Assembly: GCA_038049695.1 (NCBI GenBank)
Contig: CP142453.1
Coordinates: 126,393,001 to 126,457,000 of the forward strand
Direction of reading: 5' to 3'
Length of the DNA stretch: 64,000 bases
DNA from: Cinnamomum chago
Taxonomy: Eukaryota > Streptophyta > Magnoliopsida > Laurales > Lauraceae
This document shows positions 22,599 to 32,620 of the stretch, one piece after another. Made by a program: the position numbers and the translations under genes. Position 1 is the stretch's first letter, and every line of letters begins with the position of its first letter. A model generated the notes under the pieces. That model was not told the origin of the DNA, ran no database searches, and was given only the letters and a program-made list of their open reading frames with translations.

Positions 22599-23765
22599 AT
22601 GGCCATGGGAAGAGGCACCGGCATGATGTCTGTGTTTGTTGCCATGTTGCTCATCAATTGGTCGATTGACACCACCGCTTCGCACATCCCTTATCCGCGG
22701 ACCCATTATGTTGGGGACGAGGAGGGGTGGGGTTTAGGAGTCTCCTATCAGGATTGGACAAATGGCAAGCTGTTCTATGCTGGGGATACCCTAGGTAAGC
22801 GCTGCCAAAATATCGCACTATGTGATATTTTACATATGTAGGATATTATATCTTATGCTGTACAAATAATTTTATGGTAAATGTTTAAAATTGGACGGTT
22901 GAGAGGCAAATGTCAAGTCTAAAGAAGGCGTACCATCAAATCCCTTAAAAGAAAGGACTTGGCTTATTTTATAATTATATAATAGACCTCTTTAAGATGA
23001 TCGTACATAGATCTTGATGAGATAAGACTAAGTTGATGAAGGTTTTGATTATGGTTCTAACAAACCTCTTTTCTCAAAAAAAGAAAAGAAAAAACCAAAC
23101 CTCTTTTCTTTCCTTTTGTATAACACCACTAGCACTAGCAGGCTGCAGTAGCCCAGGCCCACTCCACATGGGCTGTCTGTTGACCTGTAAATTGGACCGG
23201 GTATATGTTTTAGGACTAACGGCATATCCCAGAACTTCTAAACACAACACTGGGGTTTAGAAGCGACCCATTGATCCAATCTTAAGTACCACTCACTGGG
23301 CTGAGGCCGCTCTGAATGATCATCATCAAAGGCTTGTCCAAGCTACCGTTGGGGTAGGCCACATTTATCATGTTTCTCCATTCAAATTTACTGTGAGCCA
23401 AATCCTCATTCCTGCCAATCCCAAGCCCACATAAACAAGGGTTGTGTTAGGTAGGGTAATAGACAACTTGGCACAACCTAAACATCAATTCTGAATCATT
23501 AAAGCATTTTTCTTACAATATTGAGTTGCCTAGGATTATGACACAATTCGCTGTGGCAGTTTTCAAATATGAGCCTGGACACCAGAATGTTGTACCGGTA
23601 AATGGGGCTTCATACACTAGCTGCAGGCCCTCAGCAAGTGCTGCTTCAAAGACAGTCTCGACTGGCGACGACAAATTTAAGCTGACGATGGGAGCTAACT
23701 ACTTCATTTGCAGTCTCCCCGGCCACTGTCGGGCAGGCATGAAACTCCTAGTGAATGCAGACTAG
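22599..23765 (+). CDS. Plantacyanin (basic blue copper protein), copy A, two exons
   Basis: Exon 1 is 22599-22794, donor GTAAGC. Exon 2 is 23560-23765, acceptor GTGGCAG. The intron is 765 bp and the spliced product is 133 residues. Residues 1 to about 27 form a hydrophobic secretion signal (SVFVAMLLINWSI). The plastocyanin-like domain follows: HYVGDEEGWGLG, then WTNGKLFYAGDTL joined across the intron to VFKYEPGHQNVV. The type-1 copper ligands are all visible: His73, Cys116, His121 and Met126 (CSLPGHCRAGM). The Met ligand and lack of a C-terminal anchor tail mark a plantacyanin rather than a stellacyanin or uclacyanin. Cys87 and Cys122 can form the conserved disulfide. It is probably a secreted cell-wall electron carrier. 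No lesion was seen. The paralogue is at 45415-46581. Confidence 0.93.
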
Positions 23766-23962
23766 AGCAAGTATGCGTTGATCTGGAATGAAGAGTAAGT
23801 TAATAGGTGTGTGTAATGCATATACAAAATACAAGTGATCGTGAGCTGTAAGCCTGTGAGCTGTAATTGGGTGGTCTCTTTCCTGTAAAAGTTTTCAATA
23901 ATGATCACTCATAATTTCCAGAAGTTTAATAAAAATATGGGGTTTACTCAAGTTGCTGTAGA

Positions 23963-24064
<102 letters not shown>

Positions 24065-24073
24065 ATGCAGCAG

Positions 24074-24240
24074 GATATCCCCCGAATCAGTGGTGCTACC
24101 TTTTAAAAGAGGATCAGTTTTTGCTGATGAAATTGTGCTTTCTGCTGTTTCTTGCTTGATGTCACCTCAATCAGTAGTGCTACCTTTTAAAATAGGATTT
24201 TTTGCTGATGAAATAGTGCTTTCTGCTGTTTCTTGCTTAG
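24074..24240. repeat. Tandem duplication of about 83 bp, copy A only
   Basis: Two adjacent copies (24074-24157 and 24158-24240) share the order CAATCAGT, GTGCTACCTTTTAAAA, TTTGCTGATGAAAT and CTTTCTGCTGTTTCTTGCTT. Copy B has a single unit (about 46857-46940), so the doubling followed the segmental duplication. Confidence 0.85.
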
Positions 24241-25001
24241 AATGGCCCGTTGGATCCTTCCAACTAAATTGCCCTGCACTCAGTTTACTTGTAAGTCCAA
24301 TAACTTGGAAGTTGGAACCCTATTCTGCTGTAATAGGTTACAACAAAGAACAAACCAACTGTAGCTTCCAGGTAATTCAGGTTATCTAAATGCATCAACC
24401 ATCATCTATGCATAAACCAATTCACCTGCACCGAGTTTACAAAGATTCAAAAAGGCTCAATCAATTTAATGAGAAATCAGTGGGAGCTGTCCGATTTGAT
24501 GTAGTGAAGCCAAAGCGCAATCCTCAGTCACGACTCACTACTCAGGGATCAACATCATATCCATGGATGGTGCCTTCTATCATCAATGACATGGGACTTC
24601 TGTTATCCACAACTATATTTCATAGATCCTGTTCCAAGACAGTGGAACGAATGAGCTGATTCACTTGCAAAAGCTGGAATTTCTAGAATGGATACAGTGG
24701 TACAGAGTGCTCTATTCTTCTCTCAAGCAGTCTACTGGGTTCAAGAGACAATAGAACAGACAAAAAAAAAAGGTGTCTTCAAGAGAACCAACTTCATGTA
24801 AAAGTTTTTATCAAATAAATTCTTATAGTTGTTTTTCAAAAAAAGAGAATATCATAACACTATAATGTTTATTTGTAAGCTTAGGGGTTGAACCTTTTGA
24901 ACCGCATGACTTTCTTTTCCTGCTTGGTATTCACCTTCAGAAATGATCCTTGACACATATAACAAGTGGCCTTAAAAGGGTTGGTTGAAATAATAATAGA
25001 T
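24241..25001. other. Downstream intergenic DNA
   Basis: An 89-codon frame at 24390-24659 is shared in part with copy B but has no recognised domain and ends differently there, so it is probably not coding. The rest is AT-rich with no recognised feature. Confidence 0.4.
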
Positions 25002-25206
25002 CACTACACCAAAAATCGGAAATTGGAACGGAAAAGCGTTCCTAATCCTTCCGTTCCTAATCCGTTAAAGTGTTCCAATTTCCGTTCCAATTTGGTACCA
25101 ACCGTTCCTAATCCAAATTGGAACGGAAATTGGAACACTTTAACGGATTAGGAACGGAAGGATTAGGAACGCTTTTCCGTTCCAATTTCCGATTTTTGGT
25201 GTAGTG
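25002..25206. mobile_element. CACTA-type MITE with perfect 94-bp inverted arms
   Basis: The element starts CACTACACCAAAAATCGG and ends with its exact inverse. The arms 25002-25095 and 25113-25206 match base for base around a 17-nt loop. The 3-bp duplicate GAT lies at 24999-25001 and 25207-25209. The ends and the 3-bp duplicate fit a CACTA-derived foldback MITE. A transcript would fold into a long perfect hairpin. The 61-codon frame across it is an artefact of the palindrome. Confidence 0.95.
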
Positions 25207-25534
25207 GATAATGATACACATTTAATGGAAACAGATAGAACCAAAAAAAAAAAAAAAAATTTAGATTGTCGGACTTAACATTTCTTTGAAAGGGCTGGAT
25301 AGTTGGGCTCGAGCCTGACACTGAAGCATAAAATATTAGCGAGGCCTAAAATTCAGGCTTGAATATAAATGAGCAGAGTTTAGGCTAACCTAGTCCTGGT
25401 CTGACCCTAACCTAGTCCTGGTCTGAACTTTCGTGACACTCCTATTTCATCTGCTCCATCACTTCCCAGTTCTCAGGCACCTTAACACCTTAAAAGCTAT
25501 GGCCCGTAGGGGAAATGGGATGAGCGAAGATTTC
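25207..25534. other. Intergenic DNA with a short tandem repeat
   Basis: Contains a 20-bp A-rich tract at 25241-25259 and two tandem copies of CTAACCTAGTCCTGGTCTGA at about 25384-25430. No gene seen. Confidence 0.5.
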
Positions 25535-25697
25535 TCAACTCCCCAGTGTGAAGGCATCCACAAAAAGACCTAAGCAAACTCCCGCTTTCCAATAATTCAC
25601 CATCACCACCAATGACTGCAATCTCCCATTTGGAGCTGACATCGGTTTTTTGTACATGAGCATGCCAATGCCCTCAATAGCAGCAACCACGACATAT
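25535..25697 (-). other. Unrecognised exon-like open stretch
   Basis: On the minus strand about 53 codons are open and end in TGA, with a protein-like reading: VVVAAIEGIGMLMYKKPMSA, then a hydrophobic run SLVVMVNYWKAGVCLGLFVD ending AFTLGS. The amphipathic then hydrophobic character suggests the C-terminus of a membrane protein, but I do not recognise the family. No clear splice acceptor precedes it. It could be a relic exon or chance. Confidence 0.3.
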
Positions 25698-25929
25698 TTT
25701 ACATATATAAATGATGTATTGGATGGGATAACATATGAAGAAACTTAGCACAAGCATGTCTTATTGGCAAGTTACTGGAAAAAAGAAATAATGAAAGGCT
25801 ATGTGAAAGAATGCACATATTAAGATGTGAAAGATAAAATCAATTAGCAAAATGGAAGCAAAAACCAAAACTTTATTCCAAAACATACCGGGCCAGCTGT
25901 CGTATGGTCAAGAGTGATGGGAAAGTACA
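25698..25929. other. AT-rich intergenic DNA, nothing recognised
   Basis: Lies between the exon-like stretch and the second CACTA element. No reading frame, repeat or terminus was seen. Confidence 0.4.
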
Positions 25930-26420
25930 CACTACAAAAAAAAGGACTTTTAGTCTAGCTTTTGAAATGAGCTTTTGTGTCGCTTTTACAATAAAGTGAC
26001 ACAGTATGGTCTGATGTGTCACTTTAGAAGAGGAGTAAACGAGAAGGAGGTTTGTTGGGTCACTTTTCTATAATGCGACACACAAAATAAATCTTTGGTT
26101 TTCCCCACTAAATAAAAGTGACACAAGAAGTTTGATTATTATTTTCTTTCATGAAATAGCAAAGAAAAGCGACACATGAATTTGGGCATCCCATCCCTTC
26201 GTTCCCTCCATTTCTCATTCCGTCCATTCACACAATCTAGGCGATCACCTTCAGCCCTGCACATCTTCAGCCAGCCTCCCATCTCCATCTCCATCGCAGT
26301 TATAATACAAAACAAAGGATTTATATTCTACGCGTCTCTGTGTCTTCACCTAAAAAAAAAACACGCGCCTGTCTTTCCGATTTCGTCCGTTTAAGAAGCC
26401 TCTATCTCTTCCTTTTCTTC

Positions 26421-26457
26421 CCAAAACCCTAACCCCAACCCCAACCCTAACCCCTAA
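26421..26457 (+). promoter_or_regulatory. Telo-box-like tract in the captured ESS2 leader
   Basis: A run of AACCCTAA/AACCCCAA units just 45 bp upstream of the ESS2 start codon. Telo boxes (AAACCCTAA) are known in promoters and leaders of plant housekeeping genes. The units are degenerate and this is not telomere. Confidence 0.5.
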
Positions 26458-26501
26458 GAGCCTGATCTATCTCCTTCTCTCGAATCCCAGAAGCAGCAGC
26501 C

Positions 26502-27243
26502 ATGCTTCTCTCTCCCGGCAATTCTCCCCGCCACATCTCCTCCGAAAAAACCCTAGTAACCGCAGCAGAAACCACCCAATCCTCCTCCTCAAACTCCCTC
26601 CCTTCAAATTCAAACCCTAGAAGACAGCGCTCTCCAGAAGTCCTCGATGAAGACACCTACATCGCAGCACTCGAGCGGATTGTTGAGCGCAACTTCTTCC
26701 CCGATCTCCCAAATCTCCGCGATCGTCTCGACTGGCTCGAAGCGGTTCGCAGCGGCGATCCCGTTCAAATCCGTGATGCACAGCTGAAGATCCTTGAGCG
26801 CCGCCGTGGTGGCGGCAGTGGTGGGAAAACCCCAATCTTTGCCTCCTCCACCTCCACCGGTGGTAAGATCCGAGCGACCCCAGCCTCTAGTTTCTTTAAT
26901 TCGCCCACCCCTGTAGATTTTGAGGGCAATTCATTACGCCCACCGTGGAGGCGGAGGGGGATTCAGATTTGCTTGGGGCCGACGACAAGCTGTCGCTCGA
27001 CCAGTTCCTCCGACGTTACACGAGTGAGGACAATGTGAGCTTTTCCAGAATTATGGATAAGGTGAATAAGAAGAGGAAGGAGAGATTTGGGCATTTGATG
27101 GAAGGTGAGAAGGAAAATGATGTGGAAACCCTAGTGGGGGAGAATAGGGACCGGATTACCGATGGTTTCGGCACGTCCGACCAGCCCCTGAGCACATTAG
27201 AAGGGTGGAAGTACACTGCCAAGAATCTCCTGATGTATACGAC
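26502..27243 (+). pseudogene. Captured N-terminal half of an ESS2/DGCR14 splicing-factor gene
   Basis: Starts with ATG at 26502. It carries the hallmark phrases VLDEDTYIAALERIVERNFF, then PDLPNLRDRLDWLEAVRSGD and IRDAQLKILERR. After one frame change near 26940 it continues with LSLDQFLRRYTSEDNVSFSR, KVNKKRKERFGHL and TSDQPLSTLEGWKYTAKNLL. ESS2 is a nuclear protein of the C-complex spliceosome. The match ends near 27243, about half of the usual length. The frame change and missing second half make it a non-functional transduplicate inside a CACTA element. Confidence 0.88.
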
Positions 27244-28608
27244 TGGGGATGAGGCACAGCTGACTCACCAAACCCGCCACCCTCTGCTCCATTATCTTCC
27301 TCCGCCAGACACAAGCAGCAGCAGCCCCGGCCCACACGCAGCACCTTCTTCCGCCTCCTCGAGCCGCCCCTGCACCAGGTACACCCCTCCCTCTTTCTGC
27401 ACTCCGCACACACTGCGCATGCACCATTCCCCCTCTCCTCTCTCCTTCTTCTCTGTTCTCTCTCTCTCCCTCGCTCCCCATCTCTCTGCTCCCTCTCTGC
27501 TTTCTCTCTCTTTCCCCATCTCTCTGTTCTGTCCCTCTCTGCTCTTCTCTCTACTTTGACCCTAAATTTGGTGATCTCTGCGTCTGGTCTTGACAGTGTT
27601 CTTGCTGCTGGTTTTTTTTTTTTTCGTGCATTTGCTGCTGCTGCATTTTGTTTTTTTTCGTACATCCTTCAGTTTGAATGATTTCTGTTGAATCATGCTT
27701 GAATGATTTTTGTTGAATCAATTTAACCATTGATTGCGTTATGGATTCATTCATCCAAGTTATTTTGATAACCATTAGTGACTCACAGATCACACTCACA
27801 TATTTTCTCTTACTGTGGCAGGTAAATGACCACTTAGGACTCTAGTACCAAAGCTTTGTAATTAGTGGACTTTTTTGACAAATTGAACTTGGACAGTGAT
27901 CATTTGTTTGGCCTACTTTATTGTGAAAGCAACTGGATGCCTGCTTTTGATCACTGTCCAGTGTTTGATTGGTTGCAAAGTTCACCAAGAGTGAAGAATA
28001 AGAAATTTTATTGTTTATTCATAGTGAACTAAGAAACTTTGCTATTGATGTTCAACCAGAGTTTATTCAAAGTGAACTAAGAAACTTTAGCTATTGATGC
28101 CCATCTCTGGTTGATTAACTCTTGTTAAGAGAATTGCTGATGTTCAGTTGTTTTTTGTAAGTTGTTTGAAACTAAAGTATTTCGGTTCATTTTGATACAT
28201 GCTTGAAACATCTCTAGAAGTACAGTTTGAGAGCATGTTGAGTGGCATCTTTCCATTGTTTTAATGGATAATGCCAATCTGGCTGGTAGAAATTTGGTGA
28301 AATTATGATTCTCTATGGTGTCCTTTTGTCATTGACCAACCATAGTTAATGTGGAGGCTAACTTGCAGGCCACTGAGGGAGTCTCCAGACCGGTTCTGGC
28401 TTTTGAAAATTCCTTCGTTGTAAAGAAATTTAGCAGCCATTTTCATATAAGAAACTTTAATTTTTTGTACAATTTGCATAATTATTGTTTATAATCTTTT
28501 GGAACCCAATTTCCAACTTTATGTTCTCTATAATACACCACACAGTCACACACATATGGTGTAATTTCTTTATCTTCTCTAATTTTTGTTCTAATCTTTG
28601 ATTTCAGC
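27244..28608 (+). other. CT-rich leader-like and intron-like DNA between captured pieces
   Basis: 27270-27560 is Pro/Ser-coding and then strongly CT-rich, like a plant 5' leader or first exon of a chloroplast- or mitochondrion-targeted protein. It could be the first exon of the MnmG donor gene, but I cannot confirm that. 27560-28608 is T-rich and intron-like. Confidence 0.35.
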
Positions 28609-28925
28609 ACCCCCAATCTTTCCATTAGGGAGGCTATGGTAACTGAGATATTAGTGGGCAAGAATGACTGTGTGGAGGGTGTTCGAACTTTTTTCGGAGT
28701 GAACTTCTATGCTCCTTCTGTCATACTGACAACAGGCACTTTCATGAGTGGTAATCTATGCCTGCAGGTAGAGCGGGTGAAACAGCTTCTTATGGACTCA
28801 CAGAAAACCTACAACAGCTGGGGTTTGAAACTGATCGTTTGAAGACCGGAACTCCTGCACGTGTTGACTATCGTAGTGTGGATTTCTCTGGATTGGAACC
28901 CCAACATGGAGATGATGATCTGCCA
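28609..28925 (+). pseudogene. Captured exon(s) of an MnmG/GidA tRNA-modification gene
   Basis: After a GATTTCAG acceptor the sequence reads NLSIREAMVTEILVGKNDCV then NFYAPSVILTTGTFMSG. In a shifted frame from about 28758 it reads [37 protein letters not shown] and [10 protein letters not shown]. These are adjacent blocks of plant organellar MnmG (GidA), the FAD enzyme that modifies the wobble uridine of tRNAs. Between the blocks a few residues usual in the family are missing and the frame changes, so the copy is broken. Confidence 0.88.
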
Positions 28926-31140
28926 AGGACGATGAAAATCCTAAATAGATACGAGCACAGCAACAGCTCTGCTGCACTGCCCCAAGTACAGTGCCTCTCT
29001 GTAATGGAATTTTAGAGCCCCCATGTGACCCCCACACTAAAGCAGCAGCAGAGCAGCTTCAGTTGTCAGACACCCCATCTTTAAAATCCCCCATGAAGTC
29101 TCACATGCTCTTTACAAAGAGCCCCAGTGAAAATTTTCCAGATTGCAAGTCTTTTAGGCACAACTGCCATTTCTGCTTAGATAAAGATATATCAAGTGTC
29201 TTTTTGAGTACTTTGAGCTATGTCTGCTCTCTATGTAATGTCAATGATCTGGGTTTCTTTCCTCTGCACCAACTTAAAAGCCTACAAATTCCTCTGCACC
29301 AACTTAAAAGCCTACAAATTTTTATGGGGGTTTTTGAATTTTCTTATATAAGGGAGTGGTCTTTTGTTGTCTTTCTTAGTAGTCTTTGCTTGCAACAATT
29401 CAAGAATAGTGGAGGAGTTTCGGGTCTTTTTTTTTTTTTTAATCTTGGTAATGGTTGGATGCTTAAGAGCAAGGAAATTTCAAATGTTTTTTGGGTTCTT
29501 GAAGGTAGTTGAGATAATTGCAATTGTTTCTGGTGTTGGAGATATTAAGACTGGGAGATGGATTAGAGGAGAAAGGTGTTAGAGCAGAGAAATCTTAGGC
29601 GAAATTTGAGGAAAGTTGAATTTTGAATTTGAAAATTTGGAAGTATCTGATGTTGTAGGTGATCCTCTGAGTTTCTAGGAAGCGTCTACTTGCAACAATT
29701 CGAGAAAATTGTAAGTCTTTTTGGGTCTTGTTCTACTTTCTTTCAAACGTTTTTCTTTTGAGTGACTGAAGAAACTGCAAGTGTTTTGGGTTGTTATACT
29801 TCCTAAAAGGTTATCCAGCAGCAAACTGCTGTTTTTGTTAGTAAAATCAAGCAACCCAAAAGACCCAAGTGAGTAACTGAAACACCAATTTATGTTTTGG
29901 AGTTGAAAATGTTGGATATGTCTCAAAATACCTTTAGTGTTGTATACCTCCTCCTATGTGTTTCTTAGAAGTTTCTGTTCTCAATCAAGGAACGTATTTT
30001 GTCAAATATTTGCTTCTTAGTCCCCATTTCAAATGCAGCATGTCTTTAATCCCATCAATCCGAGCATGTGACATTGTCTTTTGCATTAGGTGTGTTTTTT
30101 ACATTTTTTCCACTTCCTTTTAGTGCTTCTTTCTTTCTTTCGTTTTGTTTTCAAACAGTTTATTTTGTTTAAGTTTGTTTTGACTGTACTTTCTCTGAAT
30201 ATTGCGGGTTTAACAAACATCAACTAATGGAATGGCTGATAGTTTTGGTTAAAGATGGTCCAGCTGCCACTTTTCTTTTGTATGGTGTTTAATTTTCTCA
30301 TTGATTTTTCAGTTGTTTTTTAGTTAAAATTTTATTTACTTTTAGAAATAAATGTTGTTTCTCATGATATTTATAGCAAAATCAATGTTCAGAAATAAGA
30401 AGGTTATGCTGTGTTTTCTCCTTTTGTTTATTTTGTACACATAGATCTATGAGTTTATGCCATCATTGTAAATCCAAGATAGAATAATAGAAACTTTTTC
30501 ATTGCATTAATCTCTCAATCCCTCAATCTTTTTATAATGTTAATATATATTTGCCACTTCTGATGCAGGAGGTTAATGAGGAGGGAAGCAAACATCAAAG
30601 CATTTGAATTGGAAGCTAATAAGTGTTGAATTGCTGCATCAACTTCATGTTGCCCTTCATCCTTTTTTATCAATTTGGGCCATGCAATGTACAGAGGCAG
30701 TATTTGTACAGATCCAGTTCTTTTGAGTACAGATCCATATCTTGGAGCCATTTTTTCCGTTTTTTCCTTCTTGCAGAAGTATTCCTGACACACAGAACCA
30801 CTGCTCTTTTTTTTTTTTTTTTTTTTTGAGGATGGTCATCATAGGTGGACTGAGAAACCGATGCGGAAACAAGGTTAATGTAAATAGTTTGGATTATGGA
30901 TGGATTCAAATTGGCTATGTTTTGAATAGTTTGTTTGATTTAGTGTGTGGACGAGCAAGTACGTTCCTTAATGTGAATGGTGATTAATTTCCAATTAATG
31001 AAATGGTTCTTATTGAATGTTGCTATTTATATTTTTTTGCATCTTTTGTAAGGCAGGTTTAGTGATTTGAAGTGTATCCACACTGCAGCATGTTATTAGT
31101 AATGTATATATTGCATTTTTATTTAAAAAAAAAATGGATG
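28926..31140. other. Interior of the second CACTA element, no gene recognised
   Basis: Mostly T-rich DNA with short frames that show no family. It includes a perfect 30-bp tandem duplicate at 29261-29320 and T runs at 29428-29441 and 30809-30828. Confidence 0.45.
29261..29320. repeat. Perfect tandem duplicate of 30 bp
   Basis: CCTCTGCACCAACTTAAAAG plus CCTACAAATT occurs twice without a gap or mismatch, suggesting a very recent slip event inside the CACTA element. Confidence 0.95.
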
Positions 31141-31459
31141 GTATCTCGCTTCTATGGAAACTGTCACAACTGATGACTACTTGTGTCACTTTTGGTCCGA
31201 AAACAACATATTGATTATCTTTCTTGTGACGCTTTTAAGTTATTTCAGTGTCACTTTTGGATTTAAAGTGACACAAGTAACAAATTTTTTGTGTCACTTT
31301 GATAATAGAAACTGACACAACAAATGATTTCTTGAGACGCTTTTACGAACTTTTAGTGACGCTGGCAGATAAGACGCTTGCATAGTAATAAAAAAAGCGT
31401 CACAAACCACTTTTTAAGACACTTTAAAAGTGACTCATTAAGACATTTTTTTTGTAGTG
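31140..31459. repeat. Right subterminal repeats of the second CACTA element
   Basis: Many copies of TGTGTCACTTTT and AAAGTGACAC in both orientations, matching the array at 25975-26170. Confidence 0.8.
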
Positions 31460-31495
31460 ACATTTCATTCGCAAGTGAAAGCTTTTCACACAAGT

Positions 31496-32612
31496 TGGAA
31501 ATGTCAAATGGGCTGGGCTGGGCCGGGCCGAACAGTCAACAGGCCGTGGCCAGGCCCGGTCAACGGCACGGCCCGCAAGGCACGGGCCGTGCTGGGCCGA
31601 GGAGGCTGGGCCCGTTGGCCTGTTTGGCCCGGGCCCGCCTGGCACGTGGGCTGCCCTCTGTGGCCCGCCAGGCACAACCTGCCTGGCCCGCCCAAAAGTG
31701 ACTTTTTTAAAAAGAATTGTCCATTTTACCCCCCCCAAACAGCAATAAAACGATCATATAAGAGGTATTTTGTGTCTTTTTCAATTTTACAAAGTCTATA
31801 ATACTCTAACCCTCCTATTCTTTTTCTAAATTTATTAGTGTTATTTATACTACTCAAAGTCTCTAACTCTCGAATATTTCTACGTAAGAAGTCTAAATTT
31901 TTGGATGAGCACACTACCTAATGAGACAAATGTAATCACATTCAGTGGGACCCATGTGTTAAATGACCCAATAAAAAAAGGCTTCCCAAAAACATTAAAA
32001 AAAAAACTCAATAATATATTTTTAGATGGCACAAGTCTTCAAAGATATCAAAGAAACAGAATGAGAAAGAAAAAATGTAACAAAAATAAATAAATAAATA
32101 AAGAAATCGTATTCATGATATGTATTTTCTAAACTGTGTGTTAGAGATAGAGCCTAGTGGTCCAAGTCAAAACTGCCAAATCTGACTAGTGCGCTCTCAC
32201 TGGCAAGTCCTACACCACATGTAAAACCATTTCTCTTAATCTTTTATGATTTTTATTTACTTCAAACCTAACTTTCATCGACCACATGACATACTGGAAC
32301 TGGGGGTATGGACCATATGGCATGCTAACTTACTTGAGGTATGTGATGTTGGTATTCTGATTAATCAACATCTTTGTTTCACTTTCAATGACTACTGCTT
32401 TAGAGTTGAGAGTTTCAAATTCTAATTATGGGGGTGATGGTATTAGTGTTCTTTCTAAAAAAAAAAAAAAACCTAGGCCCGCTGGCCCGCCCCGCTCCAG
32501 CCCGCCCCGTGCCAGTGGGCTAGGCCGTGCCAACGTATTTCCCAGGCGGGCCGTGCCAGCCCGGCCCTTGGCACGGGCGGGCCGTGCCAGCTCGGCCCGT
32601 TTGACATCTCTA
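31496..32612. mobile_element. Non-autonomous hAT-like element with GC-rich arms
   Basis: An 8-bp duplicate ACACAAGT lies at 31488-31495 and 32613-32620. The left end TGGAAATGTCAAATGGGC is inverse to the right end (TAGAGATGTCAAACGGGC on the minus strand). The arms (31505-31690 and 32475-32600) are made of GGGCC, GGCACGG and GCCCGGC words, while the middle is AT-rich. The ATGTCAAACGGGCC end and the 8-bp duplicate fit known plant hAT families. No transposase; the frames in the arms are composition artefacts. Confidence 0.88.
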
Positions 32613-32620
32613 ACACAAGT

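Larger units (their letters stand above)
25930..31459. mobile_element. Second exon-carrying (Pack-type) CACTA element, 5530 bp
   Basis: Starts CACTACAAAAAAAAGG and ends CATTTTTTTTGTAGTG, with ACA on both sides (25927-25929 and 31460-31462). Both ends carry subterminal repeats of the motif GTGTCACTTTT and its inverse (about 25975-26170 and 31170-31440). They differ from the GCGACGA repeats of the first element, so this is a separate family. There is no transposase. The interior holds pieces of an ESS2/DGCR14 gene and an MnmG/GidA gene. Confidence 0.92.

Noticed and set aside
24966-25151. Frame across the palindromic MITE
   Set aside because: The frame is a by-product of the inverted arms; no start context or homology.
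26421-26457. Interstitial telomere repeat
   Set aside because: The units are few and degenerate (CCCTAA mixed with CCCCAA) and sit just before a captured start codon; a telo-box leader motif fits better.
27156-27665. Minus-strand Glu/Arg-rich frames of up to 169 codons
   Set aside because: They are the reverse reading of a CT-rich stretch in the second CACTA element, with no motif.
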